From assembly GCA_964630905.1 (NCBI GenBank), contig CAZVWR010000035.1, positions 1 through 33,064 on the forward strand: a DNA stretch of 33,064 nt, in the 5' to 3' direction. Numbering within the stretch: position 1 is the stretch's first letter; the number at the start of each line of letters is the position of its first letter. The position numbers were made by a program, and so were the translations under genes. The notes below the pieces were generated by a model. The model saw nothing but the letters and a program-made list of their open reading frames with translations, had not been told where the DNA came from and ran no database searches. The DNA is from JAGOEX01 sp964630905 (GTDB taxonomy: Bacteria > UBP6 > UBA1177). Below are positions 23,677-31,545 of this stretch, one piece after another.

Positions 23677-24848
23677 GACAACTCCATTTTCAAATAAGCA
23701 GTTTTGAATCTTTTCACATTTTCTGAAATATTTCCATTATTTTGAAGCATTCCTCCGCCGATAAGAAACATTGCATCATTTCCGTAAAATTCTTTGAGTT
23801 CGGGGATTCTTTCAAGGGTCATCCCTCCACCCGGAGCAGGAAATATCGGACGGTATCCTGCAAATGGCTCCGTGCATCCTTTCTGAATTGAACTGCACTC
23901 ATCTTTAGAAAATGAAAATCTTCCGCCGTAACTTGGAAAAACACTTGCATCACACCCCGACATCCGCATCAACTGACCAAAAAGGGCATAGTGGCTTATT
24001 CCGCTTTCATCAGAAGTAACAAAACTTCCTGAAAGTGCAGGATGGGCGATGAGTGGAAGAGCGATAGACTCATCTTCAGAGATCATTCTTGCAAAGTCGA
24101 TCCCTGTCACAAACGGGGCGATAAGCAAAGCGCCTGCCCCTGCCTCTTTTGCAAAATGTGCACGGTCAATAACTTCTGAAGCGGATGAAGAAATGCTTGG
24201 AGCATAAAGAGTTTTTGACCCGGTTTTTGAATTTATCTCATTTACTGCGTCACTTACCGCTTTAACCCTTTCCTTAAAACGGCTAAACGGCTGATCGGCA
24301 AGTCCGTGATCATCTTTTATCAGATCAATTCCGCCCAGAGTAAAATCAGCCGCCATTTCTGCAAGTGTTGAAGGACCAAGTCCCATCGGTTTTATCGCTC
24401 CGCAAAGAAGCGCTCTGTCGTGAACACCGGTGAGTTTTCTTAATCCTTCAATTCCAAACCTTGGCCCTTTTGATATGTTTTTTAAGTAATTATGAGGGTT
24501 TATCTTTAACAGCCTTATCCCTTTAAGCAAAGATATGTTGCCGAAAAGTACAGTGAGAAACTGTGTAAGTTCGTTTCCGCAGATCTCAACGGCGTAGCTT
24601 ATTTCAGCGGTGTGTGAACCGTTTTTGTGAATCTGAAAATTCTCAATGCGGCCGAAAATATGGTCTCTGATCGCTCCTTTGGGAATTAGATCTTCAGGAA
24701 ATTCAACAGTCTGTTCAATGCATATTTTCTCAGCAATTTCAAGAGCTTCTGATTCAGTTCCCGATATCTGATAAATAACGGAAAACCGTTCTTTTGAAAT
24801 ATGGTCAATTAAAGAAGGTTCGTTAAACCGCTCAGTACCTTTTATCAT
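23673..24848 (-). CDS. RuBisCO-like protein (non-carboxylating large-subunit homologue)
   Basis: 391 residues, shorter than Form I large subunits (~475). The RuBisCO barrel signature is clear: LLCGAIKPMGLGPSTLAEMA, then FTLGGIDLIKDDHGLADQPF, RFKERV, AHPALSGSF, PAPGGGM and MFLIGGGMLQNNG. Set against spinach numbering: Lys175 kept (K153), Lys177 is Met155, Lys201 kept (K178), Asp203 kept (D180), Glu204 is His181, His294 kept (H269), Arg295 is Pro270, and the His327/Lys334 region is changed (FPSYGGR). So the carbamate-lysine region is partly kept but CO2/RuBP handling is not. That fits the RuBisCO-like proteins that do enolase, isomerase or decarboxylase chemistry. The KDDHGLADQ form is one I associate with groups linked to apionate-type sugar acids, from memory only. 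It follows the transketolase genes by 12 bases and overlaps the kinase gene. Confidence 0.92.
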   Translation of the reverse strand: MIKGTERFNEPSLIDHISKERFSVIYQISGTESEALEIAEKICIEQTVEFPEDLIPKGAIRDHIFGRIENFQIHKNGSHTAEISYAVEICGNELTQFLTVLFGNISLLKGIRLLKINPHNYLKNISKGPRFGIEGLRKLTGVHDRALLCGAIKPMGLGPSTLAEMAADFTLGGIDLIKDDHGLADQPFSRFKERVKAVSDAVNEINSKTGSKTLYAPSISSSASEVIDRAHFAKEAGAGALLIAPFVTGIDFARMISEDESIALPLIAHPALSGSFVTSDESGISHYALFGQLMRMSGCDASVFPSYGGRFSFSKDECSSIQKGCTEPFAGYRPIFPAPGGGMTLERIPELKEFYGNDAMFLIGGGMLQNNGNISENVKRFKTAYLKMELS

Positions 24849-24860
24849 TCATTCCTCAAC

Positions 24861-25862
24861 TTAAAGTGCTTCAGCTTTTGATTCGCTGTGAACTGCTTCT
24901 ATCCGCACTGTTCCAAGTTCTCTTTCGCTTATATTAAGTTCTTTTCCGATAATTTTCTCAACTGTTTTTATGAGTGTTACAGCATCTATCCCGTGTTCCT
25001 TCATCAAATACCGTTTTGACGCTCCGTGCAGAAATCTGTCCTGAATTCCAAGCTTTACAAGTTTTTTGTTCAGTCCATTAGAAGCTATTATTTCAGCTAC
25101 ACAGGTTCCAAGACCGCCTATAACTGAATGATTTTCCATGGTTATTACGCCGAATTTTGCCTGACTTATCGCGTTTTCAACTTGAGGGTCAGTGAACGGT
25201 TTGAGGGTTGAAATGTGGTGGTGGCAGACAGAAACGCCTTTTTCCTTCATGAGCTTTGTCGCTCTCATTGCCTCTTCGGTGCATATCCCGCTTGTAAGGA
25301 GCAGAATGTCGGTACCGTTTGAAAGGATTCTTGAACGGTTGAAAATAAGCGGGTCTTTGAAAAGCCGCGGTATTTCGCCTCTGAGCATTCTTATATAGAC
25401 CGGTCCGTTAATGGAGTGTGCAACATCAAGAACTGTTTCAACATCTGTAGCGTCGCCCGTTTCAAGAACTGTCATGTTGGGAAGTGACCGCATCAGCGAA
25501 ATGTCCTCGATCGCCTGATGACTTGCTCCGCCCGGAGTTGTAACGCCGGGAAGAAATCCGATCATTTTAACCGGAATATTGCTGTATGCCGCTCCCATTG
25601 CGACCTGATCATATGCCCTTCTGTAAATGAAAACGGCAAAAGTGTGAACATAAGGGACAAACCCTTCACCTGCCATTCCGGCGGCCCAGCTCAGCATGTT
25701 CTGTTCAGCAATGCCAAGAGAGAAAAAACGGTCCGGGTAAGCATCCCTGAAAAGATCGGCTTCGCATGAACTTGTAAGGTCTGCGCTCAGAACGATGACC
25801 TCTTTTTTATCTGCCGCCCATTTGACAATATTGTGTCCGTGAACTTTAGAGATTATTTCCAT
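24861..25862 (-). CDS. Transketolase, C-terminal subunit
   Basis: 333 residues. The start is ATG 25862, one base after the stop of the N-terminal subunit, with GGAGG eight bases before it; the ORF could be extended upstream but without a site. It covers the pyrimidine-binding and C-terminal transketolase domains: VLSADLTSSCEADLF, FFSLGIAEQNMLSWAAGMA (Glu that activates TPP), VYIRMLRGEIPRLF, then STLKPFTDPQ and the closing HGASKRYLMKEHGIDAVTLI. It needs the partner gene for TPP-pyrophosphate binding. Split transketolases occur in many anaerobes and archaea and, in the apiose pathway, as a two-subunit apulose-4-phosphate transketolase. A general pentose-phosphate role cannot be excluded, but the RuBisCO-like neighbour points to a special substrate. 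Confidence 0.92.
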   Translation of the reverse strand: MEIISKVHGHNIVKWAADKKEVIVLSADLTSSCEADLFRDAYPDRFFSLGIAEQNMLSWAAGMAGEGFVPYVHTFAVFIYRRAYDQVAMGAAYSNIPVKMIGFLPGVTTPGGASHQAIEDISLMRSLPNMTVLETGDATDVETVLDVAHSINGPVYIRMLRGEIPRLFKDPLIFNRSRILSNGTDILLLTSGICTEEAMRATKLMKEKGVSVCHHHISTLKPFTDPQVENAISQAKFGVITMENHSVIGGLGTCVAEIIASNGLNKKLVKLGIQDRFLHGASKRYLMKEHGIDAVTLIKTVEKIIGKELNISERELGTVRIEAVHSESKAEAL

Positions 25863-25863
25863 A

Positions 25864-26766
25864 TCACTTTCCTCCAAGTTCATTAAGTATTTGAGTATAT
25901 TCAGCTTTTTCAGAATCAGACTTAAATCTGAGATAGTGGAGTTTGGGAGCATTTCTTCTTAATATCTCAAGTCCTCTGCATGGATCTGTTTTGCATAGAA
26001 CTGCAAGAACTTTGTTTTCATGGGGAGTTTCAACGCTTTTGCAAAGTGCTTCAATGTCGTGACCGTCAACTGTCACAACTTCTGCCCCGAAAGAGCGGAG
26101 ACGGTCTGCGACTGATCCCATTTCCATGACATTTCCGACAGGTCCGTCACACTGCTGACCGTTCATGTCGGCAAAAATGATCAGATTATCAAGCTTATAA
26201 TGACTTGCCGCCTGTATCGCCTCCCATGTCTGGCCGATCTGGAACTCTCCATCAGAAAGATAGACAAAATTTATTCCGTTATCGTTTTTGAGCTTTCTTG
26301 CAAGGGCGGCACCTGCGGCTCGACTTATGCACTGGCCGAGTGACCCTGCTGTAACTTCCATTCCGGGAGAGTGTTCGGCTCCGATCATTTCGACTGAATA
26401 TCCGTCACGGTTAAAATAATCAAGCCCGTCAGCAGTCATTCTTCCAGTTTCGATCAGCAGAGCATAAACTACAAGGGCATAATGAGCAGGAGAAAGGTAG
26501 AAGCGGTCAAAACTTTCAACATGTCCGCCGTTATATTCAGAACCGGTTTTGTAGTTGATGTTGTCAGCAGACGGAACCCCCTGAAAAAGTCCCGGTTTAA
26601 GCGGAGTGTCAAGCTCCGGCAGGTTCATAATATGTAGATAAAGAGCAGAAAAAGTCTCTGCACTTGAACAAGCCTGAGACATATATCCGCCGTTCTGAGA
26701 GATGACATGAGTCAGAACCCGCTTCCTTAAATTGTTTGCAACATATTGAATTTTTTGAATATTCAC
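25864..26766 (-). CDS. Transketolase, N-terminal subunit, with variant TPP motifs
   Basis: 300 residues from GTG 26766 (GGAG eight bases upstream); the first nine codons of the longer frame have no ribosome site. TPP-binding half of transketolase: PGMEVTAGSLGQCISRAAG and LSDGEFQIGQTWEAIQAA followed by LDNLIIFADMNGQQCDG. Two changes from the usual family: the metal-binding GDGE is SDGE (Ser171), and the SKGH(A)-type motif reads LSPAHYA (Pro in place of Lys-Gly). Asp, Gly, Glu and the downstream Asn are kept, so TPP binding is likely. A conserved Lys that often contacts the substrate phosphate is missing, which suggests a different acceptor or donor. First gene of the four-gene operon with the C-terminal subunit, RuBisCO-like protein and kinase. 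Confidence 0.9.
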   Translation of the reverse strand: MNIQKIQYVANNLRKRVLTHVISQNGGYMSQACSSAETFSALYLHIMNLPELDTPLKPGLFQGVPSADNINYKTGSEYNGGHVESFDRFYLSPAHYALVVYALLIETGRMTADGLDYFNRDGYSVEMIGAEHSPGMEVTAGSLGQCISRAAGAALARKLKNDNGINFVYLSDGEFQIGQTWEAIQAASHYKLDNLIIFADMNGQQCDGPVGNVMEMGSVADRLRSFGAEVVTVDGHDIEALCKSVETPHENKVLAVLCKTDPCRGLEILRRNAPKLHYLRFKSDSEKAEYTQILNELGGK

Positions 26767-26801
26767 GACTAAGTCTCCGTAAAAGAAAAGCAACCCGGCT
26801 G

Positions 26802-26829
26802 ATTATATCCGATTGGTTACTCTAAACAA
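26802..26829 (-). promoter_or_regulatory. Promoter of the transketolase-RuBisCO-like-kinase operon
   Basis: On the minus strand TTGTTT (26829-26824), 16-base spacer and a perfect TATAAT (26807-26802). A start near 26795 leaves a leader of about 29 bases before GTG 26766. I see no operator palindrome over it. Confidence 0.6.
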
Positions 26830-27020
26830 GATATTTCTAAAATCCTCTAAAAAATATGAGATAAAAATTAAATTTTTCCCTTGACTTGCTGAAAAACATC
26901 TAATAAAACTCTAAATAGACACAGTGGGAGAAAATAAATGTGTGAAAATCCAAATAAATCAAACTGTTTCAAACTTTTTTATATATAGGGTTTTTGACAA
27001 TTCTCTGATGGAGGTGAATT

Positions 27021-27524
27021 TTGAAAAAATCACTTATTATATTAACGGTATTCTTAGTCGCTGTCATTTCTGTCTGGTTTCTTTCTGCTGAAAATGAAAA
27101 TAAAGAAAATGTCTGGCGGATAAGAATTCACAACAGCGAAAGTGCGAAAACAAGCATGTATTCACCGGTTTCGTTGACACTTGAAGACCTTAAAAAATCA
27201 AAGTTCTGCCCAGATGGAAAATGCCCTGAAGAGTTTAATTACTGCATTATCAGCTATATCGGGGCAATTGAAGGCGATCGTCTCGGAAGCAAAGGCTTCT
27301 GTGATCTTGAAATGGATGATTTTTCCATTGAGAGCCGGTTCAAGTGGTCAGGAAAGATAAAATATTCAAAGTTTGTTGAGCTGATGACGCACGAGCTACC
27401 GAAAAAAGGGATGAGATCTCATAAACTTCATCTTCTCATTCTTTCAAAAAGCCCGACTCCATCAAAAGAAGAGATAATCGGCCCATTTTTATATGTTCGT
27501 AAAGATATGTATGACCTGATGTAA
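27021..27524 (+). CDS. Exported or membrane-anchored protein, unknown function
   Basis: 167 residues from TTG 27021, with GGAGGTG seven bases upstream. One N-terminal hydrophobic segment (KSLIILTVFLVAVISVWFLSA) is a signal peptide or anchor; there is no lipobox. The rest is soluble, with four cysteines (FCPDGKCPEEFNYC and GFCDLEM) that could form disulphides outside the cytoplasm. I do not recognise a family. Placed 16 bases before a lipoprotein gene on the same strand, so probably co-transcribed. The 254-base gap upstream shows a TTGACT at 26881 and no other features I can support. Confidence 0.7.
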   Translation: MKKSLIILTVFLVAVISVWFLSAENENKENVWRIRIHNSESAKTSMYSPVSLTLEDLKKSKFCPDGKCPEEFNYCIISYIGAIEGDRLGSKGFCDLEMDDFSIESRFKWSGKIKYSKFVELMTHELPKKGMRSHKLHLLILSKSPTPSKEEIIGPFLYVRKDMYDLM

Positions 27525-27540
27525 TTTAAAGAGGCGGACA

Positions 27541-29073
27541 ATGAAGAAATACCTGATATTGTTATTAATAGTTCTTGCCGCAGTGTCATGCAGAAAAAAC
27601 AAAACTGCTGACATCAGCGACAAGGATTCAGGGATCACAGATGTTGATGTTCCAGTCCCAGATCCCGATACTGTTGAAGTTGATATCGAGCAACCAGATG
27701 TCGATGCTGACACAGATGCCGATACAGATGCTGACACCGCTGTTCCATGTCTTGATCTCAGGTATAACGAAAACACGATCAAAACAAACTTCCCGTTCAA
27801 AAACAAGGATGGAAAGCCGACATTCTGCCGTCCCGGATGTGATACACCGACGGAAACAGACCCTCAGTGTGTCCGAAATATCTGGGAATGGGACAACTGG
27901 AGCGAATATCAGGTCTACCTTGAAGCGGAAAAGAAAAACCCAAATCAGGAATTGGAAAGAGAGTGTTATCCGTGGCCTTGCAAATTGCCTGATATGAAAG
28001 CAAACTCAACCCTTGAATCATTTAACAGCAAGTGCGACAGATGGCTTACCGTAAACGATTTTACCGTAAATATGGGAACGATTTGGACACATGGAATGAG
28101 TGATGGTGTTGCAGGGATGAGTTTCGGACATTCAACAAGAGTAATTGAATATGACCCTGAAAAAGATGAATATTCAAGCTTGGGACACTCATATATGCTG
28201 GGATTTAATGAAAACAGATATTTAATCGAAATATATGACAGAGATCCTGATGAGTATGCTGACTGCAAAAGATTTATTGTTTCAGTTTTAATAAAAGACG
28301 GAAAATATTATTATGAATTGATCCATGATAACGAAAATCACAACTCTTTTTTATCCCGCACTCCTTTTTCAGGAAAAAACTGGGTTCTTATACAGGTAAG
28401 GGAAGGAAAAGAGGGAACAAAAACAGAATTTAAATATGCCGCCTCAAAGGATTGGCAGTGGCATAATATTGAAGGAATACAGAATTATGCCGGAGAAGGG
28501 AACATAGTCGGGGATCACCTAACATTCATTACAAACAACCGTGAAATATATTACTGTGACCTGAGAAAGTATCCCAAACACATCAACGATTGTAAGAAGA
28601 TCAACCGCCTGAGCAATGACAAAATAACTTATGAACAGGGGAATTCGCCTAAAATTGATACGGAAAATGAATATAGATTGGTTTACAATGTTGATTCAAC
28701 TCAGATATTCGTGGAGGTGGATCTCGCCGATATAAATAATCCTGAATACACCGAACATGAAATTCCTAAAAAGAAAGAGCTGTTTGCCGGATTTAGTGTG
28801 GATACTGTGAGGGGAAAGAATGTGGTGTACGGAGAAATGTTTGATATGGGTTCAGGAACACTTGATGTAATTGGCTGTTTCTACAGATTTGACAAGAAGA
28901 AGTCATACTGTCCGCAGGAAAAGATCTTTTCCACATCACCAGACAGCTTAATGGGCTTTAACACCTTCTGGGGTAAGTGGCACTTGTGGAAGATAGCAAC
29001 AAGCCCGGTTGCAATTATGCGTGACTGGGAATGTTATTGTAAAGAGTCAGGGGTATGCCCGTTTGAAGAGTAG
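27541..29073 (+). CDS. Lipoprotein with Asp-rich linker, unknown C-terminal domain
   Basis: 510 residues from ATG 27541, preceded by AGAGG. Signal peptide MKKYLILLLIVLAAVSC, lipobox at Cys17. Residues ~25-70 are an acidic linker that includes DVDADTDADTDADT; it resembles the Asp/Pro linkers at 15811 and 17064 but has its own repeat. The remaining ~430 residues have many aromatics, several Cys (about 15) and short beta-rich segments such as KDEYSSLGHSYMLGF and NWVLIQVREGKEG. A beta-propeller or similar fold is possible but not shown. Probably a surface protein. Ends 3 bases before the convergent DUF1016 stop. Family not recognised. Confidence 0.8.
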   Translation: MKKYLILLLIVLAAVSCRKNKTADISDKDSGITDVDVPVPDPDTVEVDIEQPDVDADTDADTDADTAVPCLDLRYNENTIKTNFPFKNKDGKPTFCRPGCDTPTETDPQCVRNIWEWDNWSEYQVYLEAEKKNPNQELERECYPWPCKLPDMKANSTLESFNSKCDRWLTVNDFTVNMGTIWTHGMSDGVAGMSFGHSTRVIEYDPEKDEYSSLGHSYMLGFNENRYLIEIYDRDPDEYADCKRFIVSVLIKDGKYYYELIHDNENHNSFLSRTPFSGKNWVLIQVREGKEGTKTEFKYAASKDWQWHNIEGIQNYAGEGNIVGDHLTFITNNREIYYCDLRKYPKHINDCKKINRLSNDKITYEQGNSPKIDTENEYRLVYNVDSTQIFVEVDLADINNPEYTEHEIPKKKELFAGFSVDTVRGKNVVYGEMFDMGSGTLDVIGCFYRFDKKKSYCPQEKIFSTSPDSLMGFNTFWGKWHLWKIATSPVAIMRDWECYCKESGVCPFEE

Positions 29074-29076
29074 GAT

Positions 29077-30051
29077 TTATTCCGTCGCTTTTTTCACAGC
29101 GTTTTTCAATTGATCGATTGTCGGAAGTTTCGGTTGATATGTCGCGATGAATATTTTTTCTTCAAGTCCGCACAGAGCATATTGAGCTTCTTCAATTCCG
29201 GTTTCTGAGCAGATAATCAGTCCGATGGTGTCTTTTTCATGTTCATACTGGCGGTTACCTCTGAAATAATTGACATATTTATTCATCTGACCGACATCTC
29301 TTGCATCAAGTTTTCGTGTTTTAAGTTCAACCAGAATATTGCAGGGAATCCCTTTGTGGTAAAGAAGAATGTCGATGTAATGATTCAAACCGTCAATTTT
29401 TATGGGAACTTGTCTTCCACAGTAAGCGATCTCATGACCGAGTTCACGCAAAAAGGAATCAATATTATGCACAATTCCGCTTTCAAGTTCTTCTTCATTC
29501 TGATATGTTCCTGCAAAACCGAGATCATATTCAGCTTTAAAAATCTCCAGAGCATTCGAGATTGACTGTCTTTTCCTGGCAGGTAGGTTTTCATTGTTTG
29601 AAATAGAATTGTTAAAAAGATCGTTTCTGATCTGTGATCGGAGTTCCCGGACACTCCAGTTTTCATTGACAGTTTTTGTCTGATAAAAGCTCCTTTCTAT
29701 ATGATTTTCAATTCTTATAAGTTCAACATAATGATTCCAGCTTAATTGTCGTGACAGTGTAACGACATTTTCATATAATCTGAAAAACTTAACGATTTTA
29801 TACAGTTCCTTTTGGTCAATGTTTAAGTCAGCTGCAATGTTTTTAATTAAAAACTGTCCATAATCAGCTCTTTCCTTGTTTTCAATTTCATCTCTCACAA
29901 TCCGCTCGCCGATCTGCCAATATGTCTGAACCTTTATGTTGTCAACAGCTTTATAAGCTCTTGCCAGACCTTTGTTGAGAATGCTTTTCAGCTCGTTAAG
30001 CAGATTTCTGTAACTGTCATGATCTTTTGAAATAATATCTGGTTTTTTCAT
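29077..30051 (-). CDS. DUF1016 (YhcG-like) PD-(D/E)xK nuclease, second copy
   Basis: 324 residues; ATG 30051 with AGAGG five bases upstream. N-terminal DUF1016_N helices (VQTYWQIGERIVRDEIENKE, YGQFLIKNIAADLN, WNHYVELIRI, WSVRELRSQI). Nuclease core: NHYIDILLYHKGIPCNILVELKTRK with Asp227, Glu242 and Lys244, then GQMNKYVNYFRG and TIGLIICSE. All catalytic positions are present. It aligns along its length with the gene at 13365 but is clearly divergent, so it is an ancient paralogue or separate acquisition rather than a recent copy. It stands alone, convergent with the lipoprotein, and has no methylase or specificity gene next to it. Confidence 0.9.
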   Translation of the reverse strand: MKKPDIISKDHDSYRNLLNELKSILNKGLARAYKAVDNIKVQTYWQIGERIVRDEIENKERADYGQFLIKNIAADLNIDQKELYKIVKFFRLYENVVTLSRQLSWNHYVELIRIENHIERSFYQTKTVNENWSVRELRSQIRNDLFNNSISNNENLPARKRQSISNALEIFKAEYDLGFAGTYQNEEELESGIVHNIDSFLRELGHEIAYCGRQVPIKIDGLNHYIDILLYHKGIPCNILVELKTRKLDARDVGQMNKYVNYFRGNRQYEHEKDTIGLIICSETGIEEAQYALCGLEEKIFIATYQPKLPTIDQLKNAVKKATE

Positions 30052-30189
30052 TTTTTCCTCTAATCAAAACTAAACACCGCCTAATATAATGTCCTGAATT
30101 GTTTTCGTCAAATTATTTATATCGTCACTTGATTAATCTTGGTTTTTAAGATAATCTAACCCGTTAATTATTTGAATTTGTAGGGTTTA

Positions 30190-30270
30190 ATGAAGGTTGC
30201 GATTCTGATTTTCACACTTTTTATGATTTCATGCAACTCTAATGACCCGGAAATAGATGCTGGCAATTAA
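30190..30270 (+). pseudogene. Truncated lipoprotein signal-peptide remnant
   Basis: ATG 30190 opens a 26-codon frame reading MKVAILIFTLFMISCNSNDPEIDAGN then TAA. The string MISCNSND is a good lipobox with the Asp-containing start of the acidic linkers seen in this window. It stops before any domain. It may be a decayed lipoprotein gene or a very small lipoprotein. It sits in the 399-base gap between the divergent DUF1016 and butyrate kinase genes; the rest of that gap is AT-rich with no RNA gene I can see. Confidence 0.4.
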
Positions 30271-30450
30271 TTTCTCTCGAATCAAAACAGCTTTCACTGC
30301 CAGTTATAAATCTATTGAAAACTTTTTTGGTGGAACTTCAAAAGATATTTCAGTTAATTTTTTTGTTTTTTAAAAAGTTGCAAAGGTGTTTTTGATATGC
30401 TACGGTTTTTCAGATTTTGGTGTTTTGATCAATTTTTTGAGGAGAGAATA

Positions 30451-31524
30451 ATGAGCAAGCTCGAAGTGGCAGTCGTTGTAAATCCGGGTTCAACTTCAAC
30501 AAAGTTCGCACTTTTCAACAGAGACGGATCGGTTTATGATGAAACGGTAAGGCATCCGCAGGAAGAGATCGCAAAGTTCAATCTGGTGTCTGAACAGTTC
30601 GATTTCCGTTACGGGATGATCAAGCAGGCGGTTGACAAGGCAGTGAAGGAAAAAGGGCTCAAAGTTGTCGGTTCTGTCGGTCGCGGCGGTCCTGTAAAGC
30701 CGCTTGAAGGTGGTACATACAAAGTGAACCAGTCTTTGATCGAGGATCTGACAAGCTGTAAATATGCAAACCACGCTTCCAATTTAGGCGGTCTGATCGC
30801 TCATAAAATAGCTGAGGATTACGGTTTGAATGAAAGCTATATCGTTGACCCTGTTACAACTGACAATATGTGGGACAAAGCGAGATTAAGCGGACTTCCG
30901 GGGATTGAAAGGGCATGCAGAGTTCATGCACTCAATATCAAAGCTGTTGCAAGAAAGATCGCTGAAAAGAACGGAGCAGATTTCTATAAGGCGAATTATG
31001 TTGTCGCTCACCTTGGCGGCGGAATTTCGGTTGCCGCACTTGAGGGGGGAAAGATCGTTGATGTCAATGACGGACTGCTCGGAATGGGTCCTTTCAGCCT
31101 TGAAAGAGCCGGTGCACTGCCGTTACGCGGAGTTATGAAGCTCTGTTACAGCAAACCTGAAGCAGAAGTGAAAAAGATATTCTCAAGCGAAAGCGGTTTC
31201 AAGGCATATATCGGCACAAACGATTTCAGAACAATTGAAGACAGAGTTGTAGCAAAAGATCCTGAGACGCTCAAGGTTTATGAAGCGTTCAAATACCAGA
31301 TAGCTAAAGAGATCGGTTCATACTGCGCCGCACTCAAAGGAAAAGTTGACGGGATTATCATCACCGGCGGATGTGCATATTTCAAGGCATTCGTAAAAGA
31401 ACTTGAAGAGTATGTCGGCTGGATGGCACCTGTTTTCTCATATCCCGGTGAAAATGAACTTGATGCACTCGCAGACGGTGCTTTTCGAGTAATTGACGGC
31501 AAAGAAGTTCCAAAAGAATACTGA
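30451..31524 (+). CDS. buk: Butyrate kinase (acyl kinase)
   Basis: 357 residues from ATG 30451, with GGAGAG five to six bases upstream; the longer frame upstream is not supported. ASKHA-fold acyl kinase: VVNPGSTSTKFALF (phosphate loop), GRGGPVKPLEGGTYKVN, SNLGGLIAHKIAE, VVAHLGGGISVAALEGGKIVDV, GPFSLERAGALPLRG and a closing IIITGGCAYFKAF. Length and motifs fit butyrate or branched-chain-fatty-acid kinase rather than acetate kinase (~400 residues). It makes ATP from acyl phosphate at the end of fermentation. The next gene begins 22 bases on and encodes an oxidoreductase that yields acyl-CoA, so the pair likely works in amino-acid or branched-chain fermentation. No phosphotransacylase is in view. 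Confidence 0.95.
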   Translation: MSKLEVAVVVNPGSTSTKFALFNRDGSVYDETVRHPQEEIAKFNLVSEQFDFRYGMIKQAVDKAVKEKGLKVVGSVGRGGPVKPLEGGTYKVNQSLIEDLTSCKYANHASNLGGLIAHKIAEDYGLNESYIVDPVTTDNMWDKARLSGLPGIERACRVHALNIKAVARKIAEKNGADFYKANYVVAHLGGGISVAALEGGKIVDVNDGLLGMGPFSLERAGALPLRGVMKLCYSKPEAEVKKIFSSESGFKAYIGTNDFRTIEDRVVAKDPETLKVYEAFKYQIAKEIGSYCAALKGKVDGIIITGGCAYFKAFVKELEEYVGWMAPVFSYPGENELDALADGAFRVIDGKEVPKEY

Positions 31525-31545
31525 TATTAATACTTGGAGGTAATT

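Noticed and set aside
23673..24848. RuBisCO-like gene considered as a true carboxylase
   Set aside because: Equivalents of Lys177, Glu204 and Arg295 are replaced, and no phosphoribulokinase or small subunit is nearby.
26767..27020. Gap between divergent transcripts searched for a regulatory RNA or an operator
   Set aside because: The minus-strand promoter is clear, but I see no convincing palindrome, small gene or structured leader.
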